This document shows, piece by piece, positions 25,274 to 32,828 of a DNA stretch of 64,000 nt (its first letter is position 1; every line of letters begins with the position of its first letter). The position numbers were made by a program, and so were the translations under genes. A model generated the notes under the pieces. The model did no database searches and was not told the DNA's origin. It saw only the letters and a list, made by a program, of their open reading frames with translations. Source of the DNA: Streptomyces cyaneofuscatus (GTDB lineage: Bacteria; Actinomycetota; Actinomycetes; Streptomycetales; Streptomycetaceae); contig NZ_JOEM01000004.1 in the NCBI RefSeq assembly GCF_000718135.1, positions 344,230 through 408,229 on the forward strand. The letters run 5' to 3'.

Positions 25274-25435
25274 TCAGCCCAGGACGAGGCTCACGGTGCT
25301 GACGCAGTTGCCGGGCACGATCTCGCGGTCGATGACGCCCGGGGTCTCCTGGAGGTCCAGCACGGAGTGCGCCTCGACCTCGGGGGTCTCGGTCTCGTTG
25401 TTGTCGCCGGCCGCGGGCTTGGTGTTCTCGGACAT
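25274..25435 (-). CDS. Class III lanthipeptide precursor
   Basis: A 53-residue peptide, MSENTKPAAGDNNETETPEV at the start, then EAHSVLDLQETPGVIDREIV and PGNCVSTVSLVLG. VLDLQ at residues 25-29 is the leader motif recognised by LanKC enzymes ((I/L)xLQ). The likely core has one Cys (44) followed by Ser46, Thr47 and Ser49, i.e. the Cys precedes the dehydratable residues, the reverse of the SxxSxxxC arrangement of SapB-type labionin peptides. Pairing of C44 with S46/T47/S49 would give a very small ring. GGAG lies 6 bases before the ATG at 25433-25435. First gene of the minus-strand operon with MFS and LanKC. Confidence 0.85.
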   Translation of the reverse strand: MSENTKPAAGDNNETETPEVEAHSVLDLQETPGVIDREIVPGNCVSTVSLVLG

Positions 25436-25769
25436 GGTGGTCTCCGTCCACTCGTGGTGTGCCGGCCCGGTTCTCGTGGCGTCCGCCGCGGCCCGTTGCC
25501 TGCCGTTGCCGAGAAAGTTAGGAGCGCCGGCCTGGGAGACGCTTCGGCTCCGGTATGGGGCCGGTATGGGGCCAGTACGGCGGGGTTCGGCGGCTGCTCC
25601 ACCGAGGCCCCGGGCGGCTTCCTCACCTCGCTGACCTCGCTGACCTGGGCGTATACCGGTCCTGAAGCGATGGCAGACCGCCGGTGAACCGGTACGTCGG
25701 AGCCTGGGCGGGTGCGCACCGGCCCCTGAAGTCCGGGCGCGCCCCCAGCCCCCGAAGGAGGCGGCCCGT
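25436..25769. promoter_or_regulatory. Divergent promoter region, class III operon and radical SAM operon
   Basis: 334 bases with no gene, separating two operons transcribed away from each other. It holds a perfect 11-base tandem repeat at 25552-25573. On the minus strand TAACTT at 25515-25520 is a possible -10 box 80 bases before the precursor start. AAGGAGG at 25755-25761 is the ribosome binding site for the radical SAM gene. I cannot identify a clear -35 box. Confidence 0.5.
25552..25573. repeat. Two 11-base direct repeats, candidate SARP site
   Basis: GGTATGGGGCC occurs twice in exact tandem (25552-25562, 25563-25573), followed by a degenerate third copy beginning AGTACGG. Direct repeats in 11-base register are the known binding geometry of SARP/OmpR-type DNA-binding domains, and a SARP is encoded 4.4 kb away. 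The distance of about 31 bases to the possible -10 box is larger than the canonical SARP arrangement. Confidence 0.5.
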
Positions 25770-26840
25770 ATGGAACTCGCCGAACTCGTCGGACTCCGGC
25801 CCTTCCCGGCCGCCGGTCTGCTGCTCGGCCTCACCCGCCGCTGCCCCCTGCGGTGCGGGCACTGCTCGACCGGGTCGGACCTGACCGTGCGGGAGGAGCC
25901 GGACGCCAATCAACTGCTGCGCTTCGTAGGCTCGTTCACCGCCGAGAACCGTCCGGACGTCGTCCTGCTGACGGGCGGGGAGCCGCTGCTCCTGCCCACG
26001 CTCGCCGGCGAGCTGAGCTTCCTGGCCCGGCGCGCCGGATCGCGTACGGCGGTGCTGAGCGGCATGTTCTTCGCCCGCTCGAAAGAGATCCCGCCCGCGA
26101 TCCTGCGCGCGATCGCCCAGGTCGACCACTTCTCCGCGAGCCTGGACGTCCACCACGAGCGGGAGGTGGCGCGCGCGGAGGTGTTCCGGGCCCTGCACCG
26201 CATCCGCGATTCGGGGGTCTCCGTCAGCTTCCACCTCACCGGGACCGGCGCCGCCGACCCGTACCTGGCCGACATCACCCGGGCCATCGACAAGGAGTTC
26301 GGCGGCCGGGTGCCGTCCCTGGTCAACGAGGTGCGGCCGTTCGGCCGGGCCGCCTCCTGGGCCCGGCCCGCGCGCACCGGCCCCGATCCGTCGGCGGCGG
26401 CGCCGTGCTCGATGGCCGCCTGGCCGGTGGTCGCGTTCGACGGCACGGTGCTGGTCTGCTGCAACCAGGACACGGTGGACCGGCGGCCCGCCCCGGCCCA
26501 TCTGAACCTCGGGCACATCGGCTCCGACGACTGGGAGACCGTACGCCGACGGGCCCTGGAATCCCCGGTGTTGCGGATGATCCGTACGGTCGGGCCCACC
26601 CATCTCGCCGCCCGCTCCGGCGCCGCGCCCCACCCGGGCTCGTACTGCGAAGGGTGCCGGGCCCTGGGCGGCGACGAGGCGGTGGCGGCCGGAGCGCAGG
26701 CGGTGGCGGCGGGTCCGGCGGGTGCGCTGCTGGACCTGGCCGCCGCGCAGCGCGGTGCGAGCGGCGGGCCGGAAGGCGTCGTCCGACGGCACGGCTGCTC
26801 GGCGTACGCGCCGCTGGTGGGCGCCGGGAGCGCGCGGTGA
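25770..26840 (+). CDS. Radical SAM/SPASM-type peptide-modifying enzyme candidate
   Basis: 356 residues. The cluster motif CPLRCGHC (Cys25, 29, 32) and LLTGGEPLL (GGE SAM-binding motif, about 70-78) establish a radical SAM enzyme. The C-terminal third has a SPASM/Twitch-like set of cysteines: PCSMAAWPVVAFDGTVLVCC near 212-231, then SYCEGC near 291-296 and HGCSAY near 344; such domains carry auxiliary iron-sulfur clusters in enzymes that cross-link or alter peptides. ATG at 25770 has AAGGAGG 8 bases upstream. It overlaps the next gene by 4 bases and belongs to an operon ending in a small peptide, so a RiPP maturation role is likely. No RRE domain is visible in it. Confidence 0.85.
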   Translation: MELAELVGLRPFPAAGLLLGLTRRCPLRCGHCSTGSDLTVREEPDANQLLRFVGSFTAENRPDVVLLTGGEPLLLPTLAGELSFLARRAGSRTAVLSGMFFARSKEIPPAILRAIAQVDHFSASLDVHHEREVARAEVFRALHRIRDSGVSVSFHLTGTGAADPYLADITRAIDKEFGGRVPSLVNEVRPFGRAASWARPARTGPDPSAAAPCSMAAWPVVAFDGTVLVCCNQDTVDRRPAPAHLNLGHIGSDDWETVRRRALESPVLRMIRTVGPTHLAARSGAAPHPGSYCEGCRALGGDEAVAAGAQAVAAGPAGALLDLAAAQRGASGGPEGVVRRHGCSAYAPLVGAGSAR

Positions 26841-27598
26841 GCATCACGTGGACGAGTACCGCAGCGCCGGGCGTCACCGCCCGCGGAAAGGCCTCGACGC
26901 GCCTGCGCACCAAACTGCTGCTGCTGGAGCCGGAGTTCCGGGGGGCCACCACCCATATGTGGCGCCCCGAGGCGCTGTTGCCGCGCTACCGGACGTATCT
27001 GTGCACCATGCACGCCGTGATCCGGGCCTCCGTCCCGCTGATGGAACTCGCCCTGCGGCGTACGGCAAAGAGGCCCGGCGACCCGTTGTCGGAGCCGCTG
27101 GCCGCCTATCTGGCCGAGCACATCCAGGAGGAGGCCGGGCACGACGCCTGGCTGCTGGAGGATCTGCTCGCGGCGGGCGCCACCCCCGAGGACGCGCTCG
27201 GCCCGCAGCCGCCGCCGGACGTAGCCGCCCTCGTCGGCCCCCAGTACTACTGGATCGAGCACCACCACCCGATGGCCCTGCTCGGCTACATCGCGGTGCT
27301 GGAGGGATACGCGCCCGCCCCCGGGCTGGCCGACCGCATCAGCAGACTGACCGGGCTTCCCCCCGCCGCCCTGCGGACCGTACGGGAGCACGCGGCGCTC
27401 GACACGGACCACCTGGACGAACTGCACGCGCTGCTGGACCGGCTGCCGCTGACCCGGGACCAGGAAGCGGCCGTCGCGGTCAGCGCGCTGCACTCCCTCG
27501 ACGCGCTCACCCGGCTGTTCATCCGGCTCGGGCGCTCCGCACCGGCGCCGTCGCTGCGGGGAGCCGGACCCACCCCACCGACGGGAGTCACCCGATGA
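26837..27598 (+). CDS. Heme-oxygenase-like diiron (HDO/TenA-fold) protein
   Basis: 253 residues, all helical, of the iron-containing redox enzyme family with the heme oxygenase-like fold. Candidate metal ligands are Glu98/Glu99 and His102 in HIQEEAGHDAWL, Glu156 in YIAVLEGY, His185 and Asp189/His192 in EHAALDTDHLDELH, the spaced Glu/His/Asp pattern that binds two irons in such oxidases. Relatives cleave C-C bonds, desaturate or N-oxygenate amino acids and peptides. GTG at 26837 overlaps the radical SAM stop (GTGA), and its stop overlaps the next start (ATGA), so stoichiometric coupling with both neighbours is expected. The substrate is plausibly the 75-residue peptide encoded next. Confidence 0.82.
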   Translation: MSITWTSTAAPGVTARGKASTRLRTKLLLLEPEFRGATTHMWRPEALLPRYRTYLCTMHAVIRASVPLMELALRRTAKRPGDPLSEPLAAYLAEHIQEEAGHDAWLLEDLLAAGATPEDALGPQPPPDVAALVGPQYYWIEHHHPMALLGYIAVLEGYAPAPGLADRISRLTGLPPAALRTVREHAALDTDHLDELHALLDRLPLTRDQEAAVAVSALHSLDALTRLFIRLGRSAPAPSLRGAGPTPPTGVTR

Positions 27599-27822
27599 CC
27601 GGACCACCTGCACGCTCAGACCAGCCCGAAAGGCCGCCGGTCGAGGCGGTGTTGAACGAAGCGGGCTTCCCTGTGGACCTGCTCACCGAGGAGCAGCGCG
27701 TGGTGCTGAGCGAGCTGACACCGCAGGAGCTCACCCTGCTGCTCGACGTCAAGAACCGGCTGGACGCGGTGGGCCCCGAGGTCCAGGCCCACGGCGAGAT
27801 CGCGGGCGGCGCGCTGTTCTAG
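27595..27822 (+). CDS. 75-residue acidic helical peptide, RiPP-precursor candidate
   Basis: Sequence MTGPPARSDQPERPPVEAVL, NEAGFPVDLLTEEQRVVLSE, LTPQELTLLLDVKNRLDAVG, PEVQAHGEIAGGALF. Residues about 16-58 should form amphipathic acidic helices (leader-like), followed by a short tail HGEIAGGALF that ends with an aromatic residue. It has no Cys, and Ser/Thr only in the leader-like part, so it is not a lanthipeptide. Coupled by ATGA overlap to the diiron gene and followed at once by a strong hairpin, as usual for highly expressed precursor genes. I do not recognise an established family with certainty; a non-precursor accessory or carrier role is also possible. Confidence 0.7.
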   Translation: MTGPPARSDQPERPPVEAVLNEAGFPVDLLTEEQRVVLSELTPQELTLLLDVKNRLDAVGPEVQAHGEIAGGALF

Positions 27823-27839
27823 GGGCACCCCCGGGCATC

Positions 27840-27888
27840 CCCGGGAGCGCCCGCGCCAGGACGGGGGTCCGGCGCGTGCGCTCCCGGG
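27840..27888 (+). terminator. Strong hairpin after the small-peptide gene
   Basis: CCCGGGAGCGCCCGCGCC (27840-27857) pairs with GGCGCGTGCGCTCCCGGG (27871-27888) with one mismatch out of 18. It starts 18 bases after the peptide stop and separates the radical SAM operon from the cyclase operon. Confidence 0.8.
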
Positions 27889-27967
27889 ACCGATCAGCCA
27901 CCGCCCCTCCGTTCGAGGAGAGCCCTTCTTCCGGGGCGAGTTGGACCAGGAGAGTTGAGGACCCGCC

Positions 27968-30900
27968 ATGACCTGCCCCTCGTGCCGACAGGAGCTTCCC
28001 TCCACGGCCCGGTTCTGCTCGTCCTGCGGGACGCCGTGCGCCGGTCCGGCGGCGGCAGCCCCCGCCCTCACCCCTGCCGCGCCGCCCGCCGAGGACGAAC
28101 GCAAGCCGGTCACCGTACTGTTCTGCGATCTCGTGGGCTCGACCGCCCTGTCGGGGGTGCTGGACCCGGAGACGCTGCGAACGGTGACCCTGCGGTACTT
28201 CGAGGCGATGAGCGCGCAGATCGTGGCGCGCGGCGGCACCCCGGAGAAGTTCATCGGGGACGCGGTCATGGCGGTGTTCGGCGTGCCGGTGGTCCGGGAG
28301 GACGACGCCCGGCGGGCCCTGGCGGCGGCGCTCGGGATGCGCCGGGCGCTGGACGCCCTCAACGAGGAGCTGTACGCCTCGCTCGGCATCCGGCTGACGA
28401 CCAGGATCGGGGTCAACACCGGTCAGGTGGTGGCTGGTTCGGATACCACGGCCCGCCAGGCCCTGGTCTCCGGCGAGGTCGTCAACATCGCCGCGCGCCT
28501 TGAGCAGAACGCGGGCCCGGGCGAGATCCTCATCGGCCCGCAGACCCTCCTCGCCGCCGGCCCCACGGTGACGGCCGAGCCCACCGGCCCCCTCCAGCTC
28601 AAGGGCAAGCGCGACAGCGTGGAGGCGTACCGGCTGCTGGCGCTGGGGGCGGACGACCCGGAGCTGCTGCGCCGCTTCGACGCGCCGTTCGTCGGCCGCA
28701 CCACCGAACTGGACGCTCTGGGGCGGTCCTTGGACGAGGCCGTACGGAAGGGCCGCCCCGGCCTGCTGCGGGTGACCGGCGAGGCGGGCATCGGCAAGAC
28801 CCGGCTGGTACGGGAGTGGCTGACGCGCCGGAGCGCCGCGGGCGCCTTCACGTACGGGGCGGGCCGCTGCCGCACCTACGGGGACCACGGCACGCTGGCG
28901 CCCCTCGCCGACGCCGTACGCTCCCTGCTCCCGCACGCTCATGCCCATGGGGACGCCTCCGCCCCCGGGGACGAGGCGACCGACGACGCGATGGCCCTGC
29001 TCTCCGGGGGCCTCCTGCGCGACGGCACGCCGAACGCCCCCTTCGAGGACATGTGCGCCGCGCTGACCGTGGTCCTGAAGCGGACCGCCCGGGACCGGCC
29101 GGTGGTCCTGGTCTTCGACGACTGGCATGCGGCGGCGCCCCTGCTGGTCCGGACGGTGGACCGGCTGACCGGCGACGCCGGGCCCGCGCGGGTCCTGGTG
29201 ATCTGCGCGGGCCGCCCGGAGGAGGCACAGGCCACGCGGGCGGCCGGCGAAAAGCAGGGACACCTCCAGCTCACCGGCCTCCCCCGGGAGGAGGCGGCCC
29301 GGCTGGCCGCCGGCCTGGCCCGGCTGGACGGCCGCCCCGCCCCGGCCGACGACCGGCTCCTGGCCCGCGCCGAGGGCAACCCGCTCTATCTGGAGCAGCT
29401 CCTCGTCGACGACGGGACCGCCGCGGCGTCGGGGCCGGAAGGAGAGCTGCCGCCCACCCTCCAGGCCTTGCTGGGCGCCCGGATCGGGGCGCTGGCCCGG
29501 ACCGAGCGCGGAGTGGTGGACCTGGCGGCCGTGATCGGCCGGGAGTTCGCGGCGGCGGAGCTGGTGCGGCTGGAGCTGTCCGTACGGACGGCCGAGCAGC
29601 CCGGAACCGTCACCACCGGGTACGGGAACGGGGCCAGCTCTACCTCCGTCACCGGGCAGGGGCCCGAGGACCGGCGCCGTGTCGACGAGGCGCTCGCCGC
29701 GCTGGCCCTGCGGCGCCTGGTGGAGCCCGCGCCGCCCGGGGCCGGGGAGCCGTCGGCGTACCGGTTCAGCAGCGGGCTGGTCCACGAGGTCGCCTACGCC
29801 TCGCTCTCCAAGCGGGCCAAGGCGGAGCGCCACGCGTGGGCGGCCGAGCTGCCGAGCGTGCTGCGGACCGGCGACGGCGCGGTCGGAGGCCATCTGGAGC
29901 GCGCCTACCGCTACCGCACCGAGCTGGGGCTGCTGGACGACCGGGCCCGGCTGCTGCGGGACCGGGCCGCCGCCGCGCTGGGCCGGGCCGGGGCGCAGGC
30001 CGCCGCCCGCTCCGACCTGCACTGGGCGCACGGGCTGCTGGAGCGGGCGGTGGAGCTGCGGCCGGACGCGGCGGGGGCGCTGCTAGGGCTCGGGGAAGTG
30101 CGGGTGGCACTCGGCCGGGTCGCGGAGGGAGCCGAACTACTGCGTACGGTACGGGACTTGACCACAGCGCCCGTGGAGTCGGCACACGCCCGCCTCGCGC
30201 TGGCGGTGCTGGACCCGGCGGCGCGCCCCGGCCCCGCCGCAACCGCCCGCGCGGTGCTGCCGGTCTTCGAGGCGGCGGGGGACGCGGTCGGCCGGGCCCG
30301 CGCCCACCTCCGCCTCGCCCAGCAGCTCCAGCAGTCGGGCCGCCACGAGGAGGCGGAGCGCGACCACGCGCGGGCCCTGGAGCACGCGGTGGAGGCCGGG
30401 GCCGAGCCGGAGCGGGCCGGGGCCCTGGGGGCGATCGGCATCTCGCTCTGGCGCGGGCCCGTCCCGGTGCCGGACGCGGTGGAGCGGTGCCGCGCCCTGC
30501 TGGCGGCCCACGGGTCCGGCCGGCCGACGGTCCGGGTCACGCTCAACTGCCCGCTGGCCGTGCTGTACGGGCTCCAGGACCGGGCCGACGACGCGTACGC
30601 GTGCCTGGCGGAGGCGGAACGGCTGGCGGGGAAGCTCGGGTTCGCGGAGGCGAAGGTGTTCCTGCCGGTGTTCCGGGCGACCGTGGAGGCGCTGCTCGGC
30701 CGGGGCGCGGAGGCCCTGGCCCTGCTGGCCCGGGCGGACGCGGCGGCCCGGCGGATGGGGGCGGCGGGGATGCGGACGGCCGTGGCGCTGGACGCGGCCC
30801 GGCTGGAGCTGGACGCGGGCGACGAGGACCGGGCGGCGAGGTGGCTGGCGGGCGTCGGCGACGCGTCGGAGCTGAGCCGGGCGGACGCCGTCGACCTGGA

Positions 30901-31207
30901 GGGGCTACGGGCCCGGCTGGCGGCCCGGGCCCGCCCGGACGAGGCGTTCCACCACGCCGACAGGGCCGTACGCGCATCCCTCCTCACCGACTCACCGCTG
31001 GTGCAGGCCGCCGCCGAACTGGACCGGGCCCGCACCCTCGCCGCGCTGGACCGCACGGCTGCCGCCGAGGCGGCGGCCCGGAGCGCCGGGGCGCACTTCG
31101 CGGGCAAAGGGCACCTGCCGGGGACCCGCCGGGTGGCGGCCTTCCTCGCGGCACACCCGGGACCCGCGGCCATGGCCACGACGAGCACGACGAGGGAAGG
31201 GAGCTGA
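27968..31207 (+). CDS. Class III nucleotide cyclase-AAA ATPase-TPR signalling protein
   Basis: 1079 residues. A zinc ribbon opens the protein (CPSC at 3-6, CSSC at 17-20). Residues 45-205 are an adenylate/guanylate cyclase catalytic domain with the two metal Asp (Asp54 in LFCDLVGST, Asp98 in KFIGDAVMAVFG), and the transition-state Asn173 and Arg177 in VNIAAR, so it should be active. From 230 an AAA/NACHT-like ATPase follows (Walker A GEAGIGKT near 272, VVLVFDDWHAA near 380), then a long TPR-like helical tail to the end. No membrane segment. Start ATG follows GAGGA. The stop is 3 bases before the subtilase gene. It could sense a ligand or protein and make a cyclic nucleotide. Confidence 0.88.
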   Translation: MTCPSCRQELPSTARFCSSCGTPCAGPAAAAPALTPAAPPAEDERKPVTVLFCDLVGSTALSGVLDPETLRTVTLRYFEAMSAQIVARGGTPEKFIGDAVMAVFGVPVVREDDARRALAAALGMRRALDALNEELYASLGIRLTTRIGVNTGQVVAGSDTTARQALVSGEVVNIAARLEQNAGPGEILIGPQTLLAAGPTVTAEPTGPLQLKGKRDSVEAYRLLALGADDPELLRRFDAPFVGRTTELDALGRSLDEAVRKGRPGLLRVTGEAGIGKTRLVREWLTRRSAAGAFTYGAGRCRTYGDHGTLAPLADAVRSLLPHAHAHGDASAPGDEATDDAMALLSGGLLRDGTPNAPFEDMCAALTVVLKRTARDRPVVLVFDDWHAAAPLLVRTVDRLTGDAGPARVLVICAGRPEEAQATRAAGEKQGHLQLTGLPREEAARLAAGLARLDGRPAPADDRLLARAEGNPLYLEQLLVDDGTAAASGPEGELPPTLQALLGARIGALARTERGVVDLAAVIGREFAAAELVRLELSVRTAEQPGTVTTGYGNGASSTSVTGQGPEDRRRVDEALAALALRRLVEPAPPGAGEPSAYRFSSGLVHEVAYASLSKRAKAERHAWAAELPSVLRTGDGAVGGHLERAYRYRTELGLLDDRARLLRDRAAAALGRAGAQAAARSDLHWAHGLLERAVELRPDAAGALLGLGEVRVALGRVAEGAELLRTVRDLTTAPVESAHARLALAVLDPAARPGPAATARAVLPVFEAAGDAVGRARAHLRLAQQLQQSGRHEEAERDHARALEHAVEAGAEPERAGALGAIGISLWRGPVPVPDAVERCRALLAAHGSGRPTVRVTLNCPLAVLYGLQDRADDAYACLAEAERLAGKLGFAEAKVFLPVFRATVEALLGRGAEALALLARADAAARRMGAAGMRTAVALDAARLELDAGDEDRAARWLAGVGDASELSRADAVDLEGLRARLAARARPDEAFHHADRAVRASLLTDSPLVQAAAELDRARTLAALDRTAAAEAAARSAGAHFAGKGHLPGTRRVAAFLAAHPGPAAMATTSTTREGS

Positions 31208-31210
31208 CCG

Positions 31211-32122
31211 ATGGGCGCCACAGGAGCGACCACAGCTGCTACGGGGCCGGGGCAGGGCCTGACCTGGAGCCTGCGCGGGCGCGGCCCCGAGGACGTGCCC
31301 GTCCTGGGCGACCCGGGACCACCGGGCGGACACCCCACCGGGCCCGCCACCGGACGCGGCGTACGCGTCTGCGTGGTGGACTCCGGCGTGGAACGCGACC
31401 ATCCGCTGGTCGGCGAGCCGGCCGCCTCCTGGGTGGTGGTCAAGGACGCGGAGAGCGGGGAGATCACGGTCGAGCCGACGACCACCGGCGACACCTGCGG
31501 GCACGGCACCGCGTGCGCGGGCATCATCCGCCGGACCGCGCCGGAGTGCGAGATCCACAGCGTCCGGGTGCTGGGCGAGCGGTTCTCCGGCACCGGGGAC
31601 ATCCTGATGGCCGGGCTGCGCTGGGCGGTGGAGCAGCGCTTCGACGTGGTGAACCTGAGCCTGTCGACCACCCGGGCCCGGTTCGCGCAGGAACTCCACT
31701 CCCTCGCGGACAGCGCCTACTTCGCCCGTACGGTGATCGTCGCCTCGGCCCACAACACCCCGGTGGAGAGCTTCCCCTGGCGGTTCGCGTCGGTGATCTC
31801 CGTCGGCAGCCACCAGGAGGACGACCCGGCCCTCCACCTCTACAACCCGGAGCCGCCCGTGGAGTTCTTCGGGCCGGGTCAGAACGTCACCGTGCCGTGG
31901 CTGGGCGGCCGGACGATCCGCACCACCGGGAACAGCTTCGCCACGCCGTACGTCGCCGGGCTCTGCGCGCGCCTGCTGTCGGCGCATCCCCGGATGACGG
32001 CCTTCCAGCTCAAGAACGCCCTCTATCTGTCGGCGGCCAATGTGCGCCACGAGCCGAACGCTCAGCGCCCCCCGCGTCCTTCAACAGCGGCAGGAGATAC
32101 CCGCGATGACTCCGAAGACTGA
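31211..32122 (+). CDS. Cytoplasmic subtilisin-like (S8) serine peptidase
   Basis: 303 residues with an intact S8 triad: Asp57 in VCVVDSGVERDHP, His98 in GDTCGHGTACAG, Ser242 in GNSFATPYVAG, plus the oxyanion Asn182 in ASAHNTP. There is no signal peptide, no propeptide and no membrane anchor, so unlike most Streptomyces subtilases it probably acts in the cytoplasm, as maturation proteases do in several RiPP pathways. The first 45 residues are Gly/Thr/Pro-rich. It starts 3 bases after the cyclase stop and overlaps the GAF gene by 17 bases. Possible roles are leader removal from a peptide of this region or cleavage of a regulator. Confidence 0.88.
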   Translation: MGATGATTAATGPGQGLTWSLRGRGPEDVPVLGDPGPPGGHPTGPATGRGVRVCVVDSGVERDHPLVGEPAASWVVVKDAESGEITVEPTTTGDTCGHGTACAGIIRRTAPECEIHSVRVLGERFSGTGDILMAGLRWAVEQRFDVVNLSLSTTRARFAQELHSLADSAYFARTVIVASAHNTPVESFPWRFASVISVGSHQEDDPALHLYNPEPPVEFFGPGQNVTVPWLGGRTIRTTGNSFATPYVAGLCARLLSAHPRMTAFQLKNALYLSAANVRHEPNAQRPPRPSTAAGDTRDDSED

Positions 32123-32708
32123 ATCCGCCCCGGCGTCCCCCCTCGCCCCCGCCACCTCCGACACCCCCCGCAACGAACTGCTCCAGTCGGTCGTCGAGGT
32201 GGCCCGGGCCATCTTCGGCGCGGCCGCGAGCTCGGTCCTCCTGCTCGACGAGGAGACGGACGAACTGGTCTTCCGGGCGGTCTCCGGGGAGGGCCAGGAG
32301 TTCCTGGTGGGGCGCCGGTTCCCGGCCGGGCGGGGGATCGCCGGCTGGGTGGCGACCTCGGGCGAGCCGATGGTGGTGGACGACCTGTCGACCGACCCGT
32401 CCTTCGACCGCTCGCTGGCCGAGTCCACCGAGTACGTCCCCGACTCCCTGATGGCGGCCCCGCTGATCAGCGACTCCCGCGTCCTGGGGGTGCTCGAAGT
32501 GCTGGACGCGTCGCCGCAGGCCCGCTCCAACGTGCGGGAGCTGGACCTGCTGGCGATGTTCGCCCGGCAGGCGGCGGCCGCCCTGCGGGTGATCACCCCG
32601 GAGCCGGTGGCCCCGGCCTCCGCCGGGCGGGCGCTGGAGGGCGCGGAGCGCGAGGACGCGCTGCGGCTGCTCGGTAGCCTGGAGCAGGTGCTGCGGGGCA
32701 CCGGCTGA
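32106..32708 (+). CDS. GAF domain sensor protein
   Basis: 200 residues, of which about 20-160 are one GAF domain (NELLQSVVEVARAIFGAAAS, FPAGRGIAGWVATSGEPMVV, MAAPLISDSRVLGVLEVLD, FARQAAAALRVI). There is no output domain; the tail (AEREDALRLLGSLEQVLRG) is a short helix. It may bind the cyclic nucleotide made by the upstream cyclase, since GAF domains often do, but the ligand is not evident. ATG at 32106 has AGGAG 9 bases before it and lies inside the end of the protease gene, so it belongs to the same operon. Confidence 0.82.
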   Translation: MTPKTESAPASPLAPATSDTPRNELLQSVVEVARAIFGAAASSVLLLDEETDELVFRAVSGEGQEFLVGRRFPAGRGIAGWVATSGEPMVVDDLSTDPSFDRSLAESTEYVPDSLMAAPLISDSRVLGVLEVLDASPQARSNVRELDLLAMFARQAAAALRVITPEPVAPASAGRALEGAEREDALRLLGSLEQVLRGTG

Positions 32709-32717
32709 GACGCTTGC

Positions 32718-32760
32718 CGTACGCGTACGGGCCCGGGGTCCGTACGCGTACGGGCCCGGG
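32718..32760. repeat. Direct repeat of a 20-base self-complementary element
   Basis: CGTACGCGTACGGGCCCGGG occurs twice, at 32718-32737 and 32741-32760, 10 bases after the GAF stop. Each copy contains two palindromes (CGTACGCGTACG and CCCGGG-type), so the pair can fold in alternative hairpins. It could terminate the cyclase operon or be a protein-binding site before the sugar isomerase gene. Confidence 0.7.
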
Positions 32761-32828
32761 CTGCGGGCAGGAGCCGGGGGCAGGCGCCGGACACGTTCCC
32801 GCGCGGTCACGATGGGAAGGACACGCAC

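Noticed and set aside
27595..27822. Interpreting the 75-residue peptide as a lanthipeptide precursor for LanM or LanKC
   Set aside because: It has no Cys, no Ser/Thr in the tail and no LxLQ leader motif, and it is coupled to radical SAM and diiron genes instead.
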